64,000 bases of DNA from Moraxella sp. (GTDB taxonomy: Bacteria; Pseudomonadota; Gammaproteobacteria; Pseudomonadales; Moraxellaceae). Positions 10,229 through 17,902 of this stretch are shown piece after piece (within the stretch, counting starts at the first letter, position 1; the number at the start of each line of letters is the position of its first letter). Where the stretch lies: contig JAUMUJ010000007.1 of NCBI GenBank assembly GCA_030530785.1, positions 1 through 64,000 of the forward strand. The letters run 5' to 3'. Both the position numbers and the translations under genes were made by a program. Below the pieces are notes generated by a model, which was not told the origin of the DNA, did not search any database, and was given only the letters and a program-made list of their open reading frames with translations.

Positions 10229-10239
10229 AAAAACCGTTC
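10229..10239 (+). terminator. Left arm of the ddc terminator, split by an IS
   Basis: AAAAAACCG just after ddc can pair with CGGTTTTTT at 11788-11796. The two arms are now 1.5 kb apart because the IS occupies 10246-11781. Rejoining the flanks gives a terminator-like hairpin with a U-tract. Confidence 0.5.
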
Positions 10240-10245
10240 AGAAAA

Positions 10246-11781
10246 TGAACCGACCCCCAAATCTTAGACAACAGATTGAAGGTTAGGTTGTTACAAGTGT
10301 TGCTTCAACCCAATTGGACTAAGTTTCTGTACTTCACAGGACTTAGTCCTTTTATTTTGGTCTTTATTCTATCATAATTGTAATAGTGAATGTATTCATC
10401 AATGGTGGTTTTAAGTTCATCAACGGAAGTGAACTTTGTGTTTTCATACAAAGATTTCCTGTTTTAGTGTGCCAAAGAAGTTCTCAATCACTGCATTATC
10501 AAGACAGTTACCTTTTCTTGACATTGAACCAAGCCCTGCTCTTTGAGTATTTGTTGGTAATGATGCTATTGGTAGTGTGTGCCTCTATCAGAGTGAACGA
10601 TGGGCTTTTCATCAGGGTTAAGCTTGGATAAAGCATTGTTTAACATCTCATTAACCAAATCATGAGCAGGATGCTCTTTGATGGCATAACTCACAATTTC
10701 CCCATTAAACAAGTCTATGATGGGCGATAGGTAGAGTTTTTGGTAAGTTTTACTATGACTGCCGTTACTACCATCACCACCGTTTGATACAACTTCCACC
10801 TTAAACCCTGTCACATCAGTTGCCCACTTTTGATTGGGTCTTGTGGTTTTAAAGTTTCTTTGTAGGGCATTGTCTTTAATCTTGTCTTGGGTTCCCCTTG
10901 ATAAGATGCGTAAGGTTTGTGTCTTTGTTGTCTGATTTTGGCTTTTAAACCCATTGCCTGCTAAGCGTTGCACTCTTTTGTGATTGATGACCATGCCCTG
11001 ACTAGCAAGTGTTTGATTAAGCTCTACACAAATCCTACGATAGCCATATCTGCCTTTGTGTTGGTGGCAGATGTGGTTATGTTCTTTTAGGAATCGGTCT
11101 TTGTTAGGCTTTGTACTTTGGTGAATGTGGTAGTAAAACATACTTCTTGGTAATTTTGCGATGTCAAGTAAGTGTTTAGGGCGTGCTTATGCCTTAATTC
11201 TTGCACGAGTGTTATTTGTTCTGAGTTTGTTGTTTTTGGCGAATTAAGGCATCTAGCTTTTTTTAGGTGGTCATTTTCTGCTTCTAAGTATGCTAGGCGT
11301 TTTAGAAGTTTGGCGTAGTCATTATCTTGTGGCTTGGTTTTGTTTGTTGATTTGCTTTTGGTTGTTTTGTTTTGATTAGCGTTGTGTTTGTTTGACATTG
11401 ATTTTCTGCCTTTGGGTTTGGTACACCAAAGGTTTGATAAGACTTTAACCAATTTGACAGTATGGCAGATTAAGCTCTATGGCAAGCTGTGTCAAAGATT
11501 TACCAAGAAGAATTTGTTGTACGACATCAAGTTTAAAGGTGGTGTCATAGATGGCTTTAGTACTTCATCTTTTAATGTCATCAATACCGTGTGTTTGGTG
11601 GAGTTTGACCCACAATTCTACGGTTTTGTGATTTAGGTTAAACTGTTTTGCTGTGCGTTTGTGGCTGTGATTACTTTGATAATGAGCAATGACAGATAGT
11701 TTAAAGTCTGTGGTGTATTTTGCCATAGAAAGCACTCCAAGAGTTAGTAGTGGAATGTCTAACTTTTGGGGGTGCGGTTCA
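10246..11781 (-). mobile_element. Degenerate IS3-family insertion sequence
   Basis: Imperfect terminal inverted repeats begin TGAACCGACCCCC (from 10246) and TGAACCGCACCCCC (reading inward from 11781) and share the following TTAGACA. The 1536-bp element encodes an OrfA-like HTH protein and a DDE transposase of the IS150 type on the minus strand, both broken. No target duplication is visible at the ends, which suggests an old insertion. It has not been mobile by itself since its transposase decayed. Confidence 0.85.
10305..11726 (-). pseudogene. IS3/IS150-type transposase, multiply disrupted
   Basis: Reading leftward, OrfA starts at 11726 (MAKYTTDFKLSVIAHYQSN) and stops after about 50 residues, past an HTH with TAKQFNLNHKTVELW. 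A further charged, coiled-coil-like fragment follows in another frame. The catalytic part has the rve motifs NQKWATDVTGF and IVHSDRGTHYQ. A TAG directly after THYQ (near 10566) interrupts it. Two later frame changes separate MSRKGNCLDNAVIENFFGTL and the final FTSVDELKTTIDEYIHYYN. At least four lesions make the gene inactive. Confidence 0.88.
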
Positions 11782-11810
11782 TTTGGGCGGTTTTTTAATG
11801 ATGGGGTTAT

Positions 11811-11840
11811 AAAAAAACTCCCTTTTATTAGGGAGTTTTT
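11811..11840 (-). terminator. Original tRNA-Val terminator, stranded by the satellite
   Basis: ACTCCC pairs with GGGAGT, and on the minus strand a T-run follows. It lies just beyond attL, where the 3' side of tRNA-Val was before the satellite inserted. It could also stop rightward transcripts, since Ts flank both sides. Confidence 0.7.
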
Positions 11841-11842
11841 GT

Positions 11843-11860
11843 GTTTGGTAGGCGTAAACG
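11843..11860. repeat. attL of the satellite (18-bp core)
   Basis: GTTTGGTAGGCGTAAACG is identical to 20797-20814. Here it is not followed by tRNA sequence, so this is the duplicated tRNA 3' end and the far junction of the satellite. Confidence 0.85.
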
Positions 11861-11920
11861 AAACCAAACTAAACAAATTTACCCATTATTTTCAATAACT
11901 TATATTAGATGTAAATTTTT

Positions 11921-11943
11921 TATACCAACAAATATACCAACAA
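11921..11943. repeat. Arm-type integrase sites near attL
   Basis: Two direct copies of ATACCAACAA about 10 bp apart. The same arrangement recurs at 20666-20688 inside the other end, as expected for integrase arm-binding sites. The remaining bases up to the next gene (to 12066) hold no ORF I can support. Confidence 0.5.
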
Positions 11944-12066
11944 TAAAAAAAGTTACCCCCATTTTAGGTTAAAATTTGCTCAAAATCTTGGGGTAATCTT
12001 GTGGTTATCTGCACCGCCCATTATATCACAATCCCCTTGCATGGGGTTTGTTTCTCAAATGGGGCA

Positions 12067-12510
12067 TTAAACCGTTGCCACTTCATAATCCGCTTGTGAT
12101 AGTTTGCCTTGTCTGTATAGCCATTCTGCCACTTCACGCCACAAATACAGGGCTGAACCTGATAGCACCCCTGCAACTGGCTTGGGGAAATTACCACCGC
12201 CACGCTTGTTGTTGGCATAATGGCTCATGGTTGCTCTTGATACGCCCAAACGCTTTGCCATTTCTGCCAATGATGACACGCCATGTTCTTGCAAAATCAA
12301 ATCATGAAATCCTGCTTGGTGCAAGTCATCAAAAGCAGTCATAATGGCGGTTTTGGCATTGTCTGCGGTGCGGTCAAATTCAAGATAAACCACATTATCC
12401 ATACGACAAATCAAAGCGTCATCACACCCACACTCAAACAACACATCATCTAGGCTGTCATCATGGGCGTTTGCGTCTCTTACAATGATTGTAAAATGGT
12501 AGGTGTTCAT
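12067..12510 (-). CDS. HicB-like/HTH DNA-binding protein, probable antitoxin
   Basis: A 147-aa protein. The ATG at 12510 follows AGGGACAG and overlaps the end of the upstream small gene as ATGA. Residues 1-75 form a HicB-like alpha/beta segment (YHFTIIVRDANAHDD). Residues 80-115 carry an HTH (SLAEMAKRLGVSRATMSHY) and a tryptophan-rich tail follows. Pairing with a HicA-like small protein suggests an antitoxin/autorepressor. The family assignment is tentative, and it could simply be a satellite regulator. Confidence 0.6.
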   Translation of the reverse strand: MNTYHFTIIVRDANAHDDSLDDVLFECGCDDALICRMDNVVYLEFDRTADNAKTAIMTAFDDLHQAGFHDLILQEHGVSSLAEMAKRLGVSRATMSHYANNKRGGGNFPKPVAGVLSGSALYLWREVAEWLYRQGKLSQADYEVATV

Positions 12511-12734
12511 TCGTCTGTCCCTTTGCATTCGTTTACTTTGCGGATAATCTATTTGGCGTGGTTCTCTGCACTTCTTGGCGTGCTCCAAACGCTCATTTGG
12601 TGTTCGCTATGCCCAAAATCGCATTTTAAGCGACAATGGGCGTGGCTAGATTTGCCACTTGCCACGATATGCCAACCATGATTAAGGGCATATTCTATGG
12701 CTTGGTTGATTTCTTTGTGTGGGTGGTATTTCAT
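12507..12734 (-). pseudogene. HicA-like small protein with a premature TAG
   Basis: The start at 12734 follows AAGGGC. The reading frame MKYHPHKEINQAIEYALNHG continues to SVWSTPRSAENHAK, where a TAG (12551-12549) stops it at 61 aa. Past the TAG the same frame continues (IIRKVNECKGTDE) to a TGA that overlaps the next gene's ATG. That coupling shows that the native gene probably ran through and that TAG replaced a CAG or similar codon. The truncated protein may or may not retain activity. Confidence 0.6.
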
Positions 12735-12980
12735 GGATTGCCCTTGTTGGTTTGTCTTATTATAAATTAGGTGTTTGCATTTGTAAACATATTGGGTCAA
12801 AAACCTGCCGTAATCTTGCCGTATTTCTTAAAAAATCTTGTGGTAATCTTGGGGTAATTCCCAAAAAAACCTTAGTGCAATCTTAGTACAAAAGTTAGGG
12901 TAAAGTTAGGGTAATTATCCCCCAAAAACACTCAAAATTTTTCAACATAAATCATCATACCCCAAAATACCCCAAAAAAT

Positions 12981-13192
12981 CCGCTACATCGCTACAATCC
13001 TTACGCCATAAGGCTTACAAGGGGGTCAAAAACCGCTACAAATCCACTACACCCCAAAATGTACACCGCTACACGCTACAAGCCTTTATTTACAAGGGTT
13101 TAAGGGCAAAATAAAACCGCTACACGGTCAAAATGTAGCAGTTTTCAATTTGCCAAAAGCCTTGATTTGTCTGGCTTGTAGCGATGTAGCGG
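12981..13192. repeat. Iteron cluster, probable satellite replication origin
   Basis: The gene-free stretch 12801-13302 holds many GCTACA/TGTAGC units. The 17-mer TTGTAGCGATGTAGCGG is at 13176-13192 and its exact reverse complement is at 12981-12997. Further CCGCTACA units lie at 13033, 13066 and 13117. Upstream, 12811-12920 has repeats of GGGGTAATCTT and GTTAGGGTAA. The clustering beside the primase-helicase matches the ori of P4. Confidence 0.65.
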
Positions 13193-13302
13193 TTTTTTTA
13201 CCCCTGTTTTGGCATTAGGCGATTTTTGGTAAGAAAAATGGGTTTTCACTCTCTGCCTGTGGCGATAAATACCGCTCCCAAACTTTGACAAAATCCGCCC
13301 TA

Positions 13303-14696
13303 TCAAACCCCCTTAACAATGCTAGTGCCTTGTCTCATGTTTTTAGATTTGATACCAAAGGATTTGAGTTTTTTGGCAAACTGGTGGGCGTTCATCGGTT
13401 GCCCATTGTTGAATGTTGCCCATGCTCTCTCATCATCGGCGGTTAAACGTTCAAGTAATAATTTACTTCTCATGCGTTCCCCCAACCAAACATCACTAAT
13501 ATCTGATAATAACTGCTCAATTTGGCTTGGCTCATCTTTGGTTTGGCAAATAGACAAACACGCCTGCAACGCCTTATCATATACCCCTAGCACGGTGGCA
13601 ATTTGCAAAAGAATGTACCAATTATCAAATGCCCTATCGTCAATATTCAAGGGGGCAATTTGCACCATATCAACGGCTTGGCGGTTATCATCGCTCCACC
13701 GTTTGCACTTTTGGCGGATAAGTTCGGTTTGGCTGTGGGGCAAAGTAGCTTTGTTTAGGCGTGTTACCTGTTCATCTTTGGCTTTTCGTCTCATTGTAAA
13801 GCGTATGGCACGGCTGGCAGTTGTTCCTTGCAAGCCACCAATACCGCAAGCACCTTTGCCCCAAAGGCGTTAAAAATCTCAATCGCTCCGCCCTTGTCGT
13901 TGTTTATCCTGCCTACCTTGTTGGCGTGGCGTGAATATCCAGCATTGATAATGCCTAAAATGTCTGTTTTTTCTTTTAAGCCTGTATCAATCTCATCAAT
14001 TAGCAAGCATGGCTTATAACGCTCCATGATACGATAAATCACCGCTTTTGTAGGGTCTATGGTGTTGTAGGGGCGATATACCACCCGCTCAAACAAGCCT
14101 AACAAAGTGGATTTGCCACACGCACGCTCAGGGGCGGTAATCCATGCAATAGGGGCGTACTCCGCCACATCGGTCAGGTAAGTAAAAAGCACCCATAGCA
14201 CAAATGCTACTTTTAACGGTTCATCAAGGATAACATGGCGGTCAATCAAGCCATAAAGGGCGGTAAACATCTCATCATGGCTTACGGTATCGGTGTGGGC
14301 TTGTGGTTCTTGGATTAAATCGCCTTGTTTGTGTTCGTTTACCCATTGCAATAGCTTATCTTTGCCTATGCCGTATCGTTTGCCAACTTTTGGCAAAAGC
14401 AAATGCAACCGCACTTCGTCAAGCTCTGCAAGCTCACAAATTGCCTGTTGTAGCTCCTGTACCTGTGTATCAAGGTCGGCTAGGGCGGTGGCGGTGTCGT
14501 TACTGTCTGTTATTTGTGCGTTATTGGTAGCATTGTTGGTGGCGTTACCGTCAAGGCGTGGCAAGCGTGCAATCAAACTTTTCACGCCTGCATAGTCGTT
14601 ACCATCTGCCAAATGACTTTCAATAAAATCCACACAATCGCCCTTGGCTGGCAAACTCTCGCCAGTGGGCAACATCACGCCTGTTATATCAATCAC
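13303..14696 (-). pseudogene. DUF3631 satellite replicative helicase, frameshifted
   Basis: The N-terminal part (GTG start at 14696) has an Asn/Thr linker, then a helicase core with Walker A APERACGKSTLLG and Walker B PCLLIDEIDTGL. It runs to FGAKVLAVL and then off-frame to a stop at 13791. The other frame supplies the expected continuation: GIGGLQGTTASRAIRF, then MRRKAKDEQVTRLNK, to 13303. The break is one missing C in the run at 13844-13845 (GCGGTATTGG on the coding strand instead of GCGGGTATTGG). With the Toprim and zinc-finger genes upstream it would form the P4-alpha-like primase-helicase. Confidence 0.8.
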
Positions 14697-14697
14697 T

Positions 14698-15171
14698 TCA
14701 TGGGCGATTTAAGGCATGGATAAGCTCGCCTTGCCATTTCTCGCCTACGGTGTCATTATCACGCCATAGCACGCATTTACGCCCTTGTAGCGGTGTTAAA
14801 TCGCATTTATCAATACTGGTACTACCGCCAGTCGTAACCGCACACAAGCCAATATCCAGCATAAAATGCACACACTTTTCCCCTTCAACAATATACACCA
14901 CATCGGATAAGGGTGTAGGCGTGTAAAGGGGCTTTGTGTCTAGGTGCTTTGGTTCGCCCAATTGGTAGCGGTTGCCGTCATAGTGAAATGGCTTAATCCA
15001 CTTCTTGCCATCTTTGTCAAATCGTGCCTTGATAAATATTTCTTGCCCTGTGGTGTGGTCGTGGTAAGGGTAAATGGCGGTCAAATCATTAAGGTTTGCC
15101 CCCATGCCTATTAGTCCCTTATCATGGCTTAATGCCCATGCTAGGGCGGTGTTTAGTTTATCATTCATCAT
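14698..15171 (-). CDS. Toprim-domain primase subunit of the satellite
   Basis: A 157-aa protein with the Toprim metal-binding motifs VYIVEGEKC (catalytic Glu) and CVLWRDND (DxD-like). It would polymerise RNA primers together with the zinc-finger protein encoded upstream, whose end overlaps its ATGATG start. It ends one base before the helicase reading frame. In related satellites these domains are often fused, so a small indel in the CCC at 14708 could have split a single chain, but separate genes are also possible. Confidence 0.75.
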   Translation of the reverse strand: MMNDKLNTALAWALSHDKGLIGMGANLNDLTAIYPYHDHTTGQEIFIKARFDKDGKKWIKPFHYDGNRYQLGEPKHLDTKPLYTPTPLSDVVYIVEGEKCVHFMLDIGLCAVTTGGSTSIDKCDLTPLQGRKCVLWRDNDTVGEKWQGELIHALNRP

Positions 15172-15464
15172 ACGCCCCTAGCTGTATCATGGCGGTTTTA
15201 TAGTCGCTGTTGGTCATACGCATATAAAAGCCAATCATATTACCCTTTGCGTGGCAAGCGTGGCAAATATAGCCCCCATGTGTGCCGTTAATACTCATGC
15301 TGGCGTGTTTGTCATCGTGGAATAGGCAAACGCACCATATTCCAACCATTGCCCCTTAGGTCTATCCCAAAACGCCCATATAGGGCGTGTGGTGTCGGTA
15401 GGCGGTTTGGGTTGTAGGTGCGTTGGCGTGATGATTGGGTTAGGATTTTGGCTAGAATGCTCAT
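15161..15464 (-). pseudogene. CHC2 zinc-finger primase domain, one-base insertion
   Basis: The start at 15464 overlaps the preceding stop as ATGA. The frame reads MSILAKILTQSSRQRTYNP to GNGWNMVR and then ends early. Shifting frame after GTGCGT gives the expected zinc-finger continuation CLFHDDKHASMSIN and GGYICHACHAKG (CxxH..CxxC ligands) to AYDE. The lesion is an extra T in the GTTTGCC run near 15327. Intact, it would be the template-recognising domain of the primase, about 100 aa long. Confidence 0.72.
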
Positions 15465-15805
15465 CTTGCACCCCCTAAACGCTCTTTTAGCTCGTATGTT
15501 TCACTGTCGCATAGCCCCATATGTTCATAGGCATGGGATTGCAGTAGGCGTAATAGGGCGTGTTGTTTGTGGCTTGATAGCTCATCATTGAGTAGCATAG
15601 TTGCAACGGTGGCAACGTCATCAAATGCCGTTGTTGGGTTGTCTAAGGTGTCTTTTAGGTTGATAAGCTCATCGGTGGGTAAGGTTGTTTGGCTTGCCGT
15701 AATCTTACCGTGATTTTGTGCCGTGCCATTATCAAGGATAACGTTGGGATAACTTGATGTATTCTTGATGTTGTTGCCATTGGTGGGGATTTGAGTATTT
15801 AGCAT
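15461..15805 (-). CDS. Uncharacterised satellite protein, 114 aa
   Basis: Ser/Thr/Asn-rich N-terminal half followed by a helical C-terminal half (NDELSSHKQHALLRLLQSHA). No known domain. It lies in the replication operon: its start overlaps the gene before it by 7 bp and its stop overlaps the primase zinc-finger start as ATGA. A replication accessory or regulator is plausible from position only. Confidence 0.6.
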   Translation of the reverse strand: MLNTQIPTNGNNIKNTSSYPNVILDNGTAQNHGKITASQTTLPTDELINLKDTLDNPTTAFDDVATVATMLLNDELSSHKQHALLRLLQSHAYEHMGLCDSETYELKERLGGAR

Positions 15806-16146
15806 GGGAATGCTCCTTTTAGATTTTGAGTAGAAAACCCTGTATTAGGGCGGTGTGGTCTCACTCTCGGTCTTACAAGAAACCGCTTTACATATTCGCC
15901 AAATGGCTTATTTTGTAATATCAACCACACCATAAGGGGAAAACGCACCAATACGCCATGTGGGGCGGTGTGGTGGTCGGTATATGGTGGGATTGCCAAA
16001 GATTTTTGACAATAAAAAAGCCAATTTAAACCGTTTGGCATAACGGCTTGTAATTTTTGAGAGAGATTTTTATTATCTCTGCTTTTGGCAGGTGTAGCAA
16101 GTGAAATAATTTCATTTATTTGTGATTTACATTGAATTTCATTCAT
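15799..16146 (-). CDS. Uncharacterised satellite protein, 115 aa
   Basis: The ATG at 16146 has a good AGGAG at 16153-16157. The N-terminal 30 residues are polar (MNEIQCKSQINEIISLATPA). A hydrophobic stretch VLVRFPLMVWLILQ lies near residue 85, and the C-terminus is basic (KRFLVRPRVRPHRP). I do not recognise it. It overlaps the next gene by 7 bp, so it belongs to the same operon. The basic tail could bind nucleic acid. Confidence 0.5.
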   Translation of the reverse strand: MNEIQCKSQINEIISLATPAKSRDNKNLSQKLQAVMPNGLNWLFYCQKSLAIPPYTDHHTAPHGVLVRFPLMVWLILQNKPFGEYVKRFLVRPRVRPHRPNTGFSTQNLKGAFPC

Positions 16147-16379
16147 GGTAGAATGCTCCTATTGATGTTTCTCTCCTTGTACAGATTGGCAAGGGGGTTT
16201 TTTATGCCTGTTACGCTCATACAAGCGTTTTGGGGCGGTTTAGGGTGTTGGGTGGTTCTTTGTGCCTATGGTGGGGCAGACGGCTTAAAGGGGCGTTTAT
16301 GGCTCGTCATGGGTGGTTTGTCATTTACGCCTTTCTCGCATTTTTCGGTGTTTTCCGAAAAAGTAGAAAGCGGTTTTAT

Positions 16380-16496
16380 TTACCAAAAACAAGCTGAAAT
16401 CCATGCTGGGCAGATGGGGTGGACCTCTAATCTGTCAGCGTGGGCTTCTAAAACGTTTACCACCTTAGACAAGTAATTTATCATTGGTTGTTGCAT
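16380..16496 (-). CDS. Small satellite ORF, 38 aa
   Basis: Starts 3 bp after the preceding gene with GGAG 8 bp upstream, and encodes MQQPMINYLSKVVNVLEAHA followed by a Cys/Trp-containing tail. It is too short for domain recognition. Between its stop and the next gene (16147-16379) there is no other leftward ORF. A perfect hairpin (TTTTTCGG/CCGAAAAA, near 16339-16362) lies there without a T-tract. P4-like elements often carry a small growth-inhibiting ORF at this place, but I see no sequence proof of that. Confidence 0.4.
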   Translation of the reverse strand: MQQPMINYLSKVVNVLEAHADRLEVHPICPAWISACFW

Positions 16497-16499
16497 AAG

Positions 16500-16748
16500 T
16501 TATACTCCATAGTACGGTAATTTCCCCGCCTTAACTTTGGCAATATAATCACACTCTAACCAGTAGATGGCGTATTTCTTGCCGTCTTTGGTGTGGTGGA
16601 GTATGGATTGTACGGGTATGCCATGATGTAATCTTAGCTCGCTGATACGCTGTGAAAGGCTTAGGCAGTTGAATTTGTGTAAGGCTTGCAAGGGATTAAG
16701 GCTTGACCCTGTCATCAGATAATCATAAATGGCTTGTCTTTGGCTCAT
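16500..16748 (-). CDS. Small winged-HTH-like satellite protein, 82 aa
   Basis: The start at 16748 overlaps the AlpA stop as ATGA; longer readings run through AlpA coding sequence. Residues 5-45 (QAIYDYLMTGSSLNPLQALH, then LSLSQRISELRLHHG) match the helix-turn-helix found in small phage DNA-binding proteins. The Tyr-rich tail ends in LPYYGV. As part of the AlpA operon it is probably a regulator of satellite genes. Confidence 0.65.
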   Translation of the reverse strand: MSQRQAIYDYLMTGSSLNPLQALHKFNCLSLSQRISELRLHHGIPVQSILHHTKDGKKYAIYWLECDYIAKVKAGKLPYYGV

Positions 16749-16972
16749 GCTTCCCCCTGTGCTTGTAACCATGCGTGAATGTCGCTGTTTCGCCATACAG
16801 TAACGGTGGGGGATAGCTTGATAGGCTGTGGGAATTTGCCTTGTTTTACCCATGCCCAAACGGTAGATTTACCAATGGGCAGAAATGGCAGTAATTGGGT
16901 TAATCGGCTCATGCCGTCTTTGGGTAGGGTGGTTGCTTGGCTCTCGCCTGCTGGCTTGGTGCGTGGTGTCAT
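16745..16972 (-). CDS. alpA: AlpA-family transcriptional regulator
   Basis: A 75-aa protein with the MerR-like HTH of AlpA: LLPFLPIGKSTVWAWVKQGK, FPQPIKLSPTVTVWRNSDI, HAWL. AlpA proteins activate integrase and excision genes in P4-like elements. The ATG at 16972 was chosen because it follows TGGAGTG; one upstream in-frame ATG-like codon is less likely. It is the first gene of the leftward replication operon and has an inverted repeat in its leader. Confidence 0.85.
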   Translation of the reverse strand: MTPRTKPAGESQATTLPKDGMSRLTQLLPFLPIGKSTVWAWVKQGKFPQPIKLSPTVTVWRNSDIHAWLQAQGEA

Positions 16973-16996
16973 GTGATACACTCCATAGATAATTAT

Positions 16997-17038
16997 GCTA
17001 GGCTTGGTTGGTCTAGCGTGGGTTATGGGTGTATTATA
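16997..17038 (-). promoter_or_regulatory. alpA promoter and operator-like repeat
   Basis: A perfect minus-strand TATAAT lies at 17038-17033. Just downstream, GCTAG (16997-17001) and CTAGC (17013-17017) form an inverted repeat in the leader. The -35 region is poor, so activation by a bound protein is plausible. Confidence 0.45.
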
Positions 17039-17123
17039 GGATGGCAGATGGTTGGTGCGATTTTATTTTCCAGTTATTAGGAATATTGCTTCATCATAAG
17101 GTGCAAGGCGTGGCGGTCTAAGG

Positions 17124-17150
17124 TATGAAAAATAACCGCCTTTCGGTTAA
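17124..17150 (-). terminator. Terminator of the satellite toxin-antitoxin operon
   Basis: TAACCG pairs with CGGTTA and is followed by TTTTT on the minus strand, 30 bp beyond the toxin's original stop. Confidence 0.7.
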
Positions 17151-17178
17151 TTGCTCCTAGCCTTGCAAAAAGGTTAAA

Positions 17179-17531
17179 TTATTCCACCGTTGGCAATGTA
17201 AACGGTGGGTGGGCGGATAGGTCCAATAACACAATCTTATCATCAAATCTTTGGTAATGTAGGATATATTCGCTAGTTTTATGCCATCATCGCCCACATA
17301 GTGCGGTATGCCAATATGATAATGCCATAGGCAATGTTTTTGGGCATGGGCGTGGTTGGCTCGTTCTTTTTTGGTGTGGGGGTTTTGTGGTGTTGATGAT
17401 TTGTTACGCCCAGTCAAGCCCTTTAAACCGTGTTGTTCTACATGGCGTACAAATGCCAAAATCGCTTGTTTTTCTGCATTGGTTAAAGTGGGGAATTGCA
17501 CTTGAAAACTGGCGGAAAAAATCACATTCAT
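17179..17531 (-). pseudogene. RelE-like toxin with a C-terminal frameshift
   Basis: From 17531 the frame encodes NVIFSASFQVQFPTLTNAEK and a basic middle that fits RelE/ParE-type toxins. After GDDGIK the frame as sequenced gives an atypical tail (LANISYITKDLM) ending at 17157. Adding one A to the A4 run (T4 at 17277-17280) restores TSEYILHYQRFDDKIVLLD and SAHPPFTLPTVE with a stop at 17179, a typical toxin C-terminus. The toxin is therefore probably inactivated. Its start overlaps the antitoxin stop as ATGA. Confidence 0.7.
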
Positions 17532-17788
17532 GCCGTCTTTGCCCCACTAAGCCACTTTTCCAGGCTCTCCACACTCTCTAAGGCGTGGGGTGGTATCGGC
17601 TCGGTAACACCGCTATTGATTGCCTTATCCAGCTTGTCAATGTCGTAATGATGTTCATAAAACCAATCATAGTAGGCTTGTTCATCATCATGGGCAAAGG
17701 TTTGTAATAGCAGTTCATCAACACTTACGCCCCTTTGTTCGGCTCGTGTGATAATCATCTGCTCAACGTGTGGGGAAATGTCTAGCAT
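17528..17788 (-). CDS. Antitoxin with the LDI-P-VEQ-II N-terminal domain
   Basis: An 86-aa acidic protein. Its N-terminus, MLDISPHVEQMIITRAEQRG, is homologous to the starts of two other antitoxin-like genes in this window (39408 and 63286) and to a truncated copy at 18969-19076. The C-terminal half is acidic and aromatic (QAYYDWFYEHHYDIDKLDKA) and would wrap the toxin. It is the first gene of a two-gene leftward operon whose toxin is frameshifted. Confidence 0.8.
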   Translation of the reverse strand: MLDISPHVEQMIITRAEQRGVSVDELLLQTFAHDDEQAYYDWFYEHHYDIDKLDKAINSGVTEPIPPHALESVESLEKWLSGAKTA

Positions 17789-17825
17789 AACTCTTACTCA
17801 TGTTTAAGTAATTGATATTATTCAT

Positions 17826-17841
17826 CATTCAAATTTGAATG
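17826..17841. promoter_or_regulatory. 16-bp palindrome upstream of the satellite antitoxin
   Basis: CATTCAAATTTGAATG is a perfect palindrome 38 bp before the antitoxin start, a likely autoregulatory operator. Confidence 0.5.
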
Positions 17842-17902
17842 ACCTAACCTAAATTTGACTAACCAAATAAGCCAACTTTAATCCGCCATTGATATAAAAG
17901 GG

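Noticed and set aside
10386..10631. Rightward ORF within the IS element
   Set aside because: It is antisense to the transposase remains, which show clear DDE motifs on the other strand.
12510..12588. N-terminal extension of the HicB-like protein from an ATG at 12588
   Set aside because: The extension overlaps the HicA-like gene in another frame. The start at 12510 has a better ribosome site and forms an ATGA overlap.
12981..13192. Possible CRISPR array
   Set aside because: Repeat units are short, occur in both orientations and have irregular spacing, and no cas genes are nearby. Iterons explain them better.
16132..16476. Rightward ORF of 114 codons opposite the satellite operon
   Set aside because: It lies against the direction of all satellite genes. 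Its start has no clear ribosome site and its sequence shows no domain. The leftward frames with good starts explain most of the region, though an ash/Icd-like function could not be excluded.
13303..17531. Sequencing error as the only explanation for all frameshifts
   Set aside because: Very long intact ORFs (1932, 1422, 877 codons) in the same window speak against a generally error-prone assembly, and breaks concentrate in the satellite and IS. Reads are still needed for each case.
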